From Haematobia irritans (lineage: Eukaryota > Arthropoda > Insecta > Diptera > Muscidae), in assembly GCF_050003625.1 (NCBI RefSeq), contig NC_134398.1, positions 94,077,674 to 94,141,673 on the forward strand: 64,000 bases of DNA, given 5' to 3'. Under the pieces are notes generated by a model. The model ran no database searches. It saw only the letters and a list, made by a program, of their open reading frames with translations, and was not told where the DNA came from. The translations under genes and the position numbers were made by a program. Below, one piece after another: positions 1 through 9,346 of the stretch (position 1 is its first letter; each line of letters starts with the position of its first letter).

Positions 1-1
1 T

Positions 2-454
2 GATAATGAATTGAGTTCTCACATCATCAACAACAATTCTGTTGATATCGCTGTTAATAATAATATACCTACAAACAATTTTGGTTGGGTTAATGTACCT
101 TCAAGAAAGTTTCGGAAAAAGGCTGCTGTAATTGGTTTAAATGAGAATGCGGATTTGGATGTTGTGGTAAAGAAGAAGTGGGTTCACATTTCATCTTTTA
201 GACCACATGTAACTGAGCAACAAATTATTGATTATGTGGCAAAATACGCTAAAATTAATGCAACTCATTTAAAATGCTTTAAGCTGGTAAAAAAAGACAG
301 TAACTTGGATGAATTACGAGGTATTAACTTTAAATTGGGAATACCACCTGAATTTTATAACGTAGTAGTAGATCCGGCGTTATGGCCTGTTAGTGTGCAT
401 ATTCGGCCCTTCGTAAATTTTCATCAAGATCATTTGGTTCGTCAAAAGACATAA
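2..454 (+). CDS. LINE ORF1, C-terminal part (truncated by window edge)
   Basis: The frame is open from base 2, so the protein starts upstream of the window; no start codon is claimed. The last ~90 residues hold a compact domain with HISSFRPHVTEQQI and DPALWPVSVHIRPF. It resembles the RRM-like domain that closes ORF1 of many invertebrate CR1/Jockey-group LINEs, usually after a PHD or zinc-knuckle region that would lie outside the window. In this family ORF1 is the RNA-binding chaperone of the retrotransposition particle. The stop is at 452-454. The ORF2 frame is already open from 394, so the two frames overlap by about 58 bases in a -1 relationship. Confidence that this is LINE ORF1 is good; the exact clade is uncertain. 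Confidence 0.7.
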   Translation, partial: DNELSSHIINNNSVDIAVNNNIPTNNFGWVNVPSRKFRKKAAVIGLNENADLDVVVKKKWVHISSFRPHVTEQQIIDYVAKYAKINATHLKCFKLVKKDSNLDELRGINFKLGIPPEFYNVVVDPALWPVSVHIRPFVNFHQDHLVRQKT

Positions 455-504
455 ATTCGTCAAATTTTGCGTCGCTTACTATTTATTATCAAAACATTGG
501 TGGC

Positions 505-3324
505 ATGAGAACGAAACTCAGTTCTGTTTTTATGGAAACATCGCAATATGACTATGATGTAATTGTCATTGTTGAGACTTGGCTTAATAGCAATTTTACG
601 GATGGTGAAATTTTGGATCTGAAAATGTACAATGTCTTCCGTAAGGATCGAGATGCAAGTAAAACAGGTTGTTCTCGTGGTGGTGGCGTTCTAATAGCGG
701 TCAAAAAAATACTCAAAGTTGCGGAGGTGAACCTAATGAATAATGATACCCTTCTGGATCAACTTGGCGTAATGATTTATGGTTCTTTGGGATCCTTGTT
801 ATTAATGGTATCTTATATTCCTCCTGGTTCCTCTCAGTGTTTATACGAAGCCCATGTTGCAAACATCGCTAACTTGGTTCCTGAATGTGAAACTGATGGC
901 TGTGTTATATTAGGCGATTTTAATTTAAGTAAAATTGTTTGGTCCTGTACTTCGAATTCTGAGTTTTTATATCCTAGTAATGTTAATTCAGTTAGTGAAA
1001 TAAGTTTTATTGATGAAATATTTTCTTTGTCTCTTAATCAAATTAATAGGCACTGTAATGTTTTTGGCAAGCTTTTAGACCTTGTTCTTGTTTCTAATAA
1101 TATAAAATTTTCGAGTGAAAGATGTGCTCATCCTATCAGTTGTTCAGATTCCCACCATGTCCCAATTTTATTACAAGTTGAGTTGTATTGTTTTCCAAAA
1201 GTAGATACTAATCTAGATAATAGTTTTAATTTCAGTGAAACTAACTTTGAGTTAATTAATCAGGTTATTTCGAGTGTGGATTGGATGAATTTATTTAGTC
1301 AAAAATCTGTTTCTGAATGCTATGATATTTTTGTTCGCATAATTAATGAAATAATGATATCTTATGTACCTAAATTGAAACGCAAGCATCATAAACTTCC
1401 TTGGTACACTCGCGGTCTTAAAAAGTTAAAAAACTTAAGAAATAAATATTATAAATTATTTAAAACTACCCATTCGGTGGAGTATAAGAATATGCACGAT
1501 CACTATACTCGTGAATTTGCCTTTTTAAATAAATTTCTTTACAAGCAATTTATACTTGATTTTGAGGGTAAACTTCAAAATAACCCCAAATCCTTTTGGC
1601 AGTATATTAAATCCAAGCACACTAATAGTGACTTTCCATCAGTAATGCACTTAAATGATATTCATGCTAACAATCCTGAGTCGCAAGCTAATTTATTTGC
1701 TGATTTTTTTAAATCTAATTTCCAGGAATCAGACCCTATGGTTCTTGATCCTATAATCCTTCAAAATGTTTTTCCTTTTACTGACATTGGTTCTCTATCT
1801 TTCTCAGAAAATGAAATTCTTTCTGTTATTTTAAATTTAAAAGATTCTGTGAGGATCGATATTGATGGCCTTTCTGCCGTATTTCTCAAGAATTGTGCCT
1901 CTTCCCTTTGTAGTCCGCTTCAGTATATATTTAATTTGTCCCTAAAAACGGGTGTATTTCTAGATAGTTGGAAGATAGCGTCAGTAATGCCAATTTTCAA
2001 ATCTGGTTTAAAGGGGAATATTGCTAATTATAGACCTATTTCCAAATTGTCAAATGTCTCAAAATTATTGGAACATTTGGTATGCAATCAAATATCTCCT
2101 ATTGTTCGTCAATACATTTCAACAATGCAGCATGGATTCGTAGCTAATAGATCAACTGTTACCAATCTACTAGTATTTACTAATTATTGCATAAGAAGTT
2201 TTGAGCGTGGTTTTCAAGTAGACACTATTTATTTAGATTTTTGCAAGGCATTTGATAAAGTATCTCATTCATTATTGTTATCAAAATTATCTAAAATAGG
2301 GTTTCATTCAAGTTTATTGTTATGGTTTCATTCGTATTTGAGAGATAGACGTTGCTTTGTTGTTATTAATGATACCAAGTCATATGTGTATTCAGCTACT
2401 TCCGGAGTGCCTCAAGGTAGTATTTTGGGTCCTCTGCTCTTTGTGCTTTTTCTGAATGACATTTCAATGTGTTGCTCTTTCTCCAATTTTCTATTATATG
2501 CTGATGATATGAAAATTTTTTCTAGTATTACAAATCAGCATGATTCACTTTTATTTCAATCTGATTTAGATAGAATTTTGAATTGGTGTAAATTGAACCA
2601 TTTACCCCTCAATGTATCAAAATGTGTCCATTTAACTTTTTCTAAAAGATCGTCCACTTTAAGATTTTATTATTCTATTGATAATCAAGTTTTGGAAAAG
2701 GTGGATAGAAAACTTGATTTAGGTGTAATGTTTGATTCTAAACTTTCTTTTAATTTACATATTGATTATGTTTTACCTAAAGCGTACTCGATGCTAGCGT
2801 TTGTCAAACGTAATAGCAAAGAGTTTCTTAATCCGTACACCAGAAAGTCACTATATACTGCTTTGGTTAGATCTAAGCTTGATTATGCCAACATGATTTG
2901 GAATCCAATCTACAAAGTACATACTGATCGCGTTGAAAAACTACAAAAGAAATTTATTAAATTTGCTTTGGCCCCTATTGCATTTGTTGATCCTCTACCT
3001 TCTTATGAAGATAGATGTAGATTGATTCATTTAGAAACATTAAGCAATCATAGATCCAAATGTTCTATTAAATGTATCTATAAGATCGTAAATGGAGTTA
3101 TAGATTGCCCATTGCTTCTTGAAACAATTGGCTTTAATTTACCAGTGCGATGTTTGCGTCAATTTGAGTTCTTTAGTATACCTTTACATAGAAGTAACTA
3201 TGCCAATCATGAACCAATCTTAAGAGCACTTAAAGAGTTTAATAAATTGAGTAGCTTGCATGATTTGGACTTTGCAATGTCCTTAAATAAGTTTAACTCG
3301 ACTTTAGATTTAATTTACTTTTAA
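505..3324 (+). CDS. LINE ORF2: endonuclease + reverse transcriptase
   Basis: 939 residues from the first ATG, uninterrupted. An N-terminal apurinic-type endonuclease shows ETW at residues 24-26, GDFN with its Asp at 138, and SDSHHVP with the catalytic-type His near 218. The reverse transcriptase follows, with DFCKAFDKVSH, SGVPQGSILGPLLF and YADD at 665-668. There is no RNase H domain, which fits CR1/Jockey-type elements rather than I, R1 or LOA. The conserved first endonuclease motif (YYQNIGGMRTK) begins upstream of this ATG, at 484. The frame is open from 394 with no other ATG, so the real protein probably starts before 505 by reinitiation, frameshifting or a non-ATG codon. ORF1 lies immediately upstream and a TAAA tail follows. 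The element may be functional at the ORF2 level. Confidence 0.88.
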   Translation: MRTKLSSVFMETSQYDYDVIVIVETWLNSNFTDGEILDLKMYNVFRKDRDASKTGCSRGGGVLIAVKKILKVAEVNLMNNDTLLDQLGVMIYGSLGSLLLMVSYIPPGSSQCLYEAHVANIANLVPECETDGCVILGDFNLSKIVWSCTSNSEFLYPSNVNSVSEISFIDEIFSLSLNQINRHCNVFGKLLDLVLVSNNIKFSSERCAHPISCSDSHHVPILLQVELYCFPKVDTNLDNSFNFSETNFELINQVISSVDWMNLFSQKSVSECYDIFVRIINEIMISYVPKLKRKHHKLPWYTRGLKKLKNLRNKYYKLFKTTHSVEYKNMHDHYTREFAFLNKFLYKQFILDFEGKLQNNPKSFWQYIKSKHTNSDFPSVMHLNDIHANNPESQANLFADFFKSNFQESDPMVLDPIILQNVFPFTDIGSLSFSENEILSVILNLKDSVRIDIDGLSAVFLKNCASSLCSPLQYIFNLSLKTGVFLDSWKIASVMPIFKSGLKGNIANYRPISKLSNVSKLLEHLVCNQISPIVRQYISTMQHGFVANRSTVTNLLVFTNYCIRSFERGFQVDTIYLDFCKAFDKVSHSLLLSKLSKIGFHSSLLLWFHSYLRDRRCFVVINDTKSYVYSATSGVPQGSILGPLLFVLFLNDISMCCSFSNFLLYADDMKIFSSITNQHDSLLFQSDLDRILNWCKLNHLPLNVSKCVHLTFSKRSSTLRFYYSIDNQVLEKVDRKLDLGVMFDSKLSFNLHIDYVLPKAYSMLAFVKRNSKEFLNPYTRKSLYTALVRSKLDYANMIWNPIYKVHTDRVEKLQKKFIKFALAPIAFVDPLPSYEDRCRLIHLETLSNHRSKCSIKCIYKIVNGVIDCPLLLETIGFNLPVRCLRQFEFFSIPLHRSNYANHEPILRALKEFNKLSSLHDLDFAMSLNKFNSTLDLIYF

Positions 3325-3359
3325 TTCTGCTAGTCTGTAAGGATTGTAATCCATAGACT

Positions 3360-3381
3360 TAAATAAATAAATAAATAAAAT
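3360..3381 (+). repeat. TAAA-repeat 3' tail of the first LINE
   Basis: About five TAAA units close a short 3' UTR 36 bases after the ORF2 stop. LINEs of the CR1, I and related groups end in short tandem repeats rather than poly(A), and this marks the 3' end of the element. Sequence similar to the adjacent 153-bp repeat family starts within ~25 bases, so the LINE may have inserted into that repeat. Confidence 0.75.
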
Positions 3382-3399
3382 AGTCCATGATTTGTGTGA

Positions 3400-4586
3400 C
3401 TGGGGATCGGCTATATATAACTAAAGACCGATACAGACCAATTTTGGCATGGTTATTAGCGGCCTTATACTAACACCTCGTTGCAAATTTCAACCCGATC
3501 GGGTGAATTTTGCTCCTCTACGAGGTTCCGGAGGTCAAATCTGGGGATCGGCTTATATAGGGGCTATATATAATTATGGACCGATATGGACCAATTTTGG
3601 CATGGTTGTTAGAGACAATATACTAACACCACGTACCAAATTTCAATCGGATCGGATGACTTTTGCTCCTCTAAGAGGCTCCGGAGGTCAAATCTGGGGA
3701 TCGGTTTATATGGGGACTATATATAATTATGGGCCGATGTGAACCAATTTTTGCATGGTCTTTAGAGAACATATACCAACACCATGTACCAAATTTCAGC
3801 CGGATCGGATGAAATTTGCTTCTCTTAGAGGCTCCGCAAGCCAAATCGGGGGATCGGTTTATATGGGGGCTATATATAATTATGGACCGATGTGGACCAA
3901 TTTTAGCATGGTCATTAGAGACCATATACTAACACCATGTACCAAATTTCAGCCGGATCGGATGAAATTTGCTTCTCTTAGAGCAATCGCAAGCCAAATG
4001 TGGGGGGCCGTTTATATGGGGGCTATACGTAAAAGTGGACCGATATGGACCAATTTTTGCATGGTTGTTAGAGACCATATACTAACACCATGTACCAAAT
4101 TTGCTTCTCTTAGAGCAATCGCAAGCCAAATTTGGGGGTCCGTTTATAGGTGGGCTATACGTAAAAGTGGACCGATATGGACCAATTTTTGCAAGGTTAT
4201 TAGAGACCATATACTAACACCATGTACCAAATTTCAGCCGGATCGGATGAAATTTGCTTCTCTTAGAGCAACCGCAAGCCAAATTTGGGGGTCCGTTTAT
4301 ATGGGGGCTATACGTAAAAGTGGACCGATATGGCCCATTTTCAATACCATCCGACCTACATCAATAACACTACTTGTGCCAAGTTTCAAGTCGATAGCTT
4401 GTTTCGTTCGGAAGTTAGCGTGATTTCAACAGACGGACGGACGGACATGTCAGATCGACTCAGAATTTCACCACGATCCAGAATATACATACTTTATGGG
4501 GTCTTAGAGCAATACTTCGACGTGTTACAAACGGAATGGCAAAGTTAATATACCCCCATCCTATGGTGGAGGGTATAAAAAGTTCT
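3400..4586 (+). repeat. Tandem-repeat element T, copy 1 (153-bp units)
   Basis: The anchor word TAACACC (or CAACACC) recurs at 3471, 3624, 3777, 3930, 4083 and 4215. That is five units of exactly 153 bp spacing and one shortened by 21 bp. Each unit has the same order: a GGACCGATATGGACCAAT block, a GGTTATTAGAGACC block, a GATCGGATGA block and a GGGGGCTATA block. The right side is a non-repeated end finishing near CCATCCTATGGTGGAGGGT. Two further copies lie on the opposite strand (39345-40190 and 54196-55744). Because 153 is divisible by three, stop-free units give long ORFs in several frames and both strands; I do not treat these as genes. I recall similar units as abundant in higher-fly genomes but could not check this. 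Confidence 0.85.
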
Positions 4587-4739
4587 AAAATACTTTAATA
4601 TGCCGTTTTCATGACTCAGGATATTAAAAATAGTTTTGAAATCAAATTTAAGGATCCTGTAGGTGTTTTTGACATTTGCTACATTTTTTACGTTTTTGAC
4701 AGTAGAAAACCCAAAAGATTGCTACTTGGACCATCTCTG

Positions 4740-6030
4740 ACTAATACTGATTTCTTCTCGGGGTATAAGAATTTACATTAATTAAGCGGCAAAATAGTTT
4801 TTAAACTTATGTATCAGTGATTAGTGTACTCCATCAAATGCCTGTGATATGTCTAAAAACACTGCAGAGAATATCTCTTTTCAAAAGCTTCTTTAATGGG
4901 TTGTGTATTTGTTCTATCGTAGAATGTTCTTTATGGAATCTAAATTGATGGGTACGAATGATCGATGTATGTTCTAACTAAGACTTTATCGTCTATACAA
5001 CATTTTGTCAAATAGTTTACCAATCAGTGGTAGTAATGAAATATGTTAGGTCTATAAGAACTACCTTCAATTGGGTCTTTTCCAGGCTTCGGTAATAATT
5101 TTACTTCAGATATCTCCCAATTTTTGATACGTAACAGAGACGAATACATGAATTATATATTTTAGTAAGTTTTGCTACCGCTTTTGTGAATAACTTTTTA
5201 CGGATGTCCCCATTAATTAAGTCGAGTCCTGGGGACTTCTTGCTGCTGAGCTTCCTTATTTCATTTAAGACTTCGATTATTGTGACATTTGGAATATTTT
5301 CGTGTGCAATAATTGTGGTATATTTTTGTCGTTGTAATTGTAGTCGTGCAATGTTCTGCAAAACCATTGGCTTTATCGACGTCAATTTTCCCATGTATTA
5401 TGCCTCGATCTCAACGTATAATTAAGTTTTTCAGTTAATGATGAAGGGGGGGATATGTCCGGTCTAAGAAAGGGTTCCGTTCCATCCAGTATTTTGAATT
5501 ATAGTACTTAATTGCAGGACTTATTTTTCAAGATCTTCCCGTGTCAATATTTGTGTAAAACAATTTGTGTTTTTTGGCTAAGGTCTTCAAATATTCCCAG
5601 TCTGTTTTCGAGAATGCTAATTTTGGCTTTCCTTCGATCAGCTTAAGTTCTAAGTAGATTGAAGAATGATCCGAATTTAACTCATAACCTTCCTCCAGTT
5701 TTAACTGCGTAGCCGCTATTTTATTAATAATAAAGATGTAAATTAAATCTGCACTTTTAGTTATATCAGTGGATCTCTATGTTGGAGAACCACTGCGATA
5801 TATGTATTGCAATCAGTTTGGTTTACAGCTTCAGAATCTTTCTACCTCTTGTTGTAGTTAATCTAGATCCCCATTTGACATGTGTCGCATTAAAATCTCC
5901 TCCTACCTGAGTTTATGTTTATATAATTGTAGTAGTCTCATATAATCCCAATGCTTTATATTGTGCCTTGGAGGACTTTACACGGACATGACAGTAAGAT
6001 AATGTTTTTTTACCATACCATTTTACATTC
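4740..6030 (-). pseudogene. Decayed Jockey-like LINE (endonuclease + RT remnants)
   Basis: Read on the minus strand from about 6030 down, frames switch repeatedly but motifs appear in the right order: GGDFNATHVKWGSRL (endonuclease, near 5900), NSDHSSIYLEL (endonuclease histidine motif, near 5670), then an open stretch at 5394-5101 with KKSPGLDLINGD (start of the RT). IIPKPGKDP lies near 5090 and FLDISQAFDGVH near 4850. Stops and frameshifts between the blocks show a dead copy. The order and the endonuclease motif suggest the Jockey clade. The YADD region is not seen, so the 3' part is missing. Confidence 0.72.
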
Positions 6031-6109
6031 TATTCTTGAAATGGCCGAACAATCAATGCAAAATGAATTGAATTTCTTATCTCGATAGTGTCATAGACTC
6101 GATAATGGA

Positions 6110-6420
6110 CTGATGAAATCAAATATCTCGGTGTAATTGTGAACAAATAAATACTTAAATTGGAAACCACAAATTACAGAACTCAATAAAAAAGTGAGAA
6201 AAGCTTTATACTTTTTCTTCTATCTCAAAATTTGCTCACCTTTAATGGTTACAATACAAACCTATCACGCACTATTCGAAACACAAAGACATCACGGCAT
6301 TACTGCTTTGGATCGACCCCGCAATGCAAAATATTACAAAAAACCCAAAACAGACTTTTAAGAATTCTAATAAAAAAACAAAATTAAAGATTTCATTCGG
6401 AGATAGTCGCGGTCACAATC
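6110..6420 (+). pseudogene. LINE RT thumb fragment
   Basis: The plus strand reads, with frameshifts, DEIKYLGVIVNK near 6120, then a region with the spacing of the post-RT thumb domain of LINEs. The KYLGV motif is characteristic of the segment after the YADD box. Nothing upstream or downstream completes it. It is unrelated in orientation to the minus-strand LINE just before it and may be the end of a separate 5'-truncated insertion. Confidence 0.5.
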
Positions 6421-6442
6421 AACAAACCTACACTTCTCAAGA

Positions 6443-7067
6443 TCAAAATATACAAGAATTGCAATTTATATAGTCCTCAGATCGTAGCTTTGCCTGATTG
6501 AATCGGATGAACCCTAAACGATCGGTCCCGACTTTGGCATACATATCGACAGCGAATTGCTGGAATAGTCGACGGCACTTCAGAATGACATTCTCCTCAT
6601 TTGTACGAATCATCATATGATACGCGTGGTAATTCATTGCGCTTAGATTTTTACTCGTTGATACCCTGAAAATGCAAAATTAAATGAATTGTTAATGGAA
6701 ACCAATAATAGCAATAATTAGTGTGTGCATATTGTACCTGTAATTGGATCGACCATCTTCAATGTGATGCTGTATCCGTATTGCCCTTGCCAATAAACGA
6801 TTGGATATTGTAACGCATCGTACAAACGATGTGTCAAATTTGCGCGTTTCCGATTGCATTCGTTCCAATGCTGTTTTAAACATATTAATGACAGCATTAT
6901 TAGCGTGGAAGAATGCGTGCAATTGTTCAATAATTCGTCTCTTTAACTGTTGTGTTCCCTGTATATTGCACCGCACATTTAGTTAATTCACCATCGACGA
7001 AGTGAAATAAATTTGCAAAAATTGATGCGGTTCATCTAATGTTGGCACCATTGAACAATGCAAATGA
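6443..7067 (-). pseudogene. Helitron Rep/helicase-like N-terminal region, fragment
   Basis: Minus-strand frames give motifs typical of the Helitron helicase-like N-terminal domain: LHAFFHANNAVINMFKTAL (6910-6850), RLYDALQYPIVYWQGQYGY (about 6825-6770), KMVDPITG, MNYHAYHMMIR (6637-6605) and CRRLFQQFAVDMYAKV followed by RFNQAKLRSEDYIN. The pieces lie in two frames. A good-looking 3' splice site (TTTTGCATTTTCAG, around 6667) sits between them, so a short intron or a decayed frame are both possible. The fragment breaks off at 7067, where a TA-flanked MITE begins. Known members use this domain for rolling-circle transposition. This is a fragment with no helicase in view. Confidence 0.75.
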
Positions 7068-7069
7068 TA

Positions 7070-7988
7070 CACTGTTAGAAAAATATGTTTTTCTATGTTC
7101 CGATAAAAACAAAATGTGTTTCGGACACAATTTTTAAACACAATATATTTAAGTGCAAAAATGTAATGTTCCTAAACTAGCATTAAATATTTGGGACACA
7201 TATGTTAATATGTTAGAATATATTATGTTGAGAACAAGAATGTTTCATAAAAATAATATGTGTGAATGTAAACATATATAAATTTAAAAATTTCGAGTAA
7301 ACATATATATGTTGTGATATTTTATTCAGGAAGCGACAGAGACAGAGAGAGTATAGAGAAAGAATCCGGGAGGGTTGACGAAAGATATCAACATAACACA
7401 GCGAGAGAATCAAAAGAGAGCAATTTTTTGAAACTGTAATTTTTTGAAACTGCGGAAAACTGTTTTATGTTTTCATTTGTTTTGGCTATGCGCTTGGCTG
7501 TTAATAAGACTTCGCCAAAAATTGGATATGCGTAAGTCTAAATATTATTTAATTTGAACATTAAATTGCGTATTCGGAGTAATGAGAATAGACATTCGGA
7601 ACCAGGATAATAGACATTAAAAAAACAGCATGTGTTTTTGCCTTGAGAGCAGCAATTTAAGTATGTGTGGACATGTGTTTTGTTTATCATTTTGGCGTTA
7701 TGGGCACAATTTTTTTGTTGGTTTGTCAAAAAAAGCGGAACGTACGACGAGTAAGTCAAAATAGTTAGCAAGAAAGGAAATTAAAAAAAAAAAAACAGTG
7801 GAAAATATATAAAAATTACAAAGGTATCTTCAGACAACAAGTTTAGTTCCTCGTTATTAATAAGTAGTCCAAGATGAGTTGACGTACACTTTCAAAAATA
7901 AAAGCGAATTATTAAATAAACGAAAACGTGAAAACATGGCCATTTTAGAGCGATAATGCCAACTTAATTCCGGCCCACACATTTCTTA
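7070..7988. mobile_element. MITE family A, copy 1 (one end missing)
   Basis: Starts at TA|CACTGTTAGAAAAATATG, the same end as the copy at 56192, and stays alignable with that copy through the TGTTAGAATAT, ATTCGGAGTAA, GAGAGCAGC and GGCATTATGGGC blocks. Its far end is lost where the LOA copy A 5' end begins at about 7989. No protein is encoded. Apparent ORFs of 60-100 aa are AT-rich noise. Confidence 0.7.
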
Positions 7989-9211
7989 TTCAACCGTCGA
8001 ACTGAACGGACGTGTTTTCTAAAAGCGGAGTATTTCATCGTAATAAGTACTTATTACGAATTTCACGTGTGGTGGAAATAATAAACCACCATGCAGCGAA
8101 ATTCAAAGTCATCCACTGGGTTGCTTACTTCAGGGCCCAGTGGACGGGTAACGACTGAAGTTATAAATTTGGGCAGCGACCAAGAGTCAGGCCCAATTAG
8201 TCGACCTGTAGACGGGTCGACTGGCGGTGACACTTTGGCAAGTCGAACCTTTTCTAAGGTGACGACATCAAAAGGAGGCAATCCCTCTCGACAGAGATTC
8301 AAGGAACGAAGAAATGCTTTGTTTATCCTAAAGAAATTAGGATCAGTCGACCCAAGCACGTTGTCGGCCAAGCAAAGCGATTCCTTAAAATGGGCTCAAG
8401 GAATTCTTGAAGCTGGAAAAAGGGAACGATCACCGGATGAGCTGCCATCCTCTAAACGGGATCAGAGATCGTTTGGGGGGAAATTGAGAACGCGATGTCT
8501 GGTGTCTACTCAGAGGTGCGAAAAAAGTTTCCCGGACCAAGTCCTTGATAACAAGATGCTGGATGATATCAAAGACGATATAAGTTAATAGCATTTGCGG
8601 ACCAGAGGTCTATAGATTGCTTTAAAGCTGCATTGATGCTAATTGGTGAAGTTTGGGAAGGAGCCGCTTTGGAGTTAGTCGATAAAAAAGACATACCGGC
8701 TAAACCTAGAGCACATGCATGGATACCGGCAAACCCTCCTGATTCTGAGTCAATACTAGAGAGACTAAAAGAATGTAACCCAGATCTTCCAACCGTCGAT
8801 TGGGAGGTTGGTCGTTTGGATGAGGTGGATTGACCAAGACGACATGCGGTATTTATATTAAACATAGAGTCGCTGCCACATCTAGCCCAGACCCAAGGAG
8901 GTGTAAGTTATGGCTTCCATGATATCCATATGAAGGTATACAAAAGCGATCAGCCAAAGGATTCCGAAACGGACAAGCCTCCGGTAGAGTCAGAAGTGAA
9001 AAAATCTTCTAGCGAAGCCGAAGGAGACATAAAACCTGCAGACTATGGCGAAAATCATATGCGGGAAGTTTCTACAGGCTCAAACCTCACCAAAGCTGAA
9101 CCGCGGATTGTTGCGAGAGTCACCGAGATCTGTGAAGAGGAAGCCCTTGATGACTCAATTGAAGCGGCTGATGTGACGGTGGTTGAAAATTTGGATGGTT
9201 CTACGGTTAGG
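7989..9211 (+). mobile_element. LOA-type LINE copy A, 5' part (interrupted)
   Basis: The 5' end begins at TTCAACCGTCGAAC, the same word that ends the inverted copies B (13320) and C (29269), which fixes the family's 5' end. A ~100-base 5' UTR leads to the ATG at 8091. The element is cut at about 9211, where the 3' tail of inverted copy B begins. It resumes at 13321 on the same strand after copy B, lacking roughly 255 bases that span the ORF1/ORF2 junction as judged by copy C. Confidence 0.8.
8091..9211 (+). pseudogene. LOA copy A ORF1, broken
   Basis: Starts with the same ATG context as the intact ORF1 of copies B and C (408-409 residues). It is frameshifted: intact for ~130 residues, then an altered stretch around 8480-8590 where sequence is lost relative to copy C. 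A middle piece follows (8633-8833, GEVWEGAALELVDKKDIPA, stopped at LDEVD by TGA), then a C-terminal piece from 8930. The end, ENLDGST, runs straight into the tail of copy B. Where intact, ORF1 would be the RNA-binding protein of the element. Confidence 0.78.
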
Positions 9212-9346
9212 TTAGGTTAGGTTAAAGTGGCAGCCCGATTAAATTTCAGGCTCACTTAGACTATTCAGTCCATTGTGATACCACATTTAACTAAAAGTAC
9301 CTATTACATATGGGCACTTCTAGTCTTAACCACTGAACCTTCTCCA

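Noticed and set aside
3755..4423. 222-codon repetitive protein in the tandem repeats
   Set aside because: The unit length is a multiple of three and the opposite strand is also open (3671-3925). No start context or domain; kept only as a low-key finding.
6692..6976. A host gene with His/Arg-rich protein
   Set aside because: The motifs match the Helitron N-terminal region and continue in the adjacent frames.
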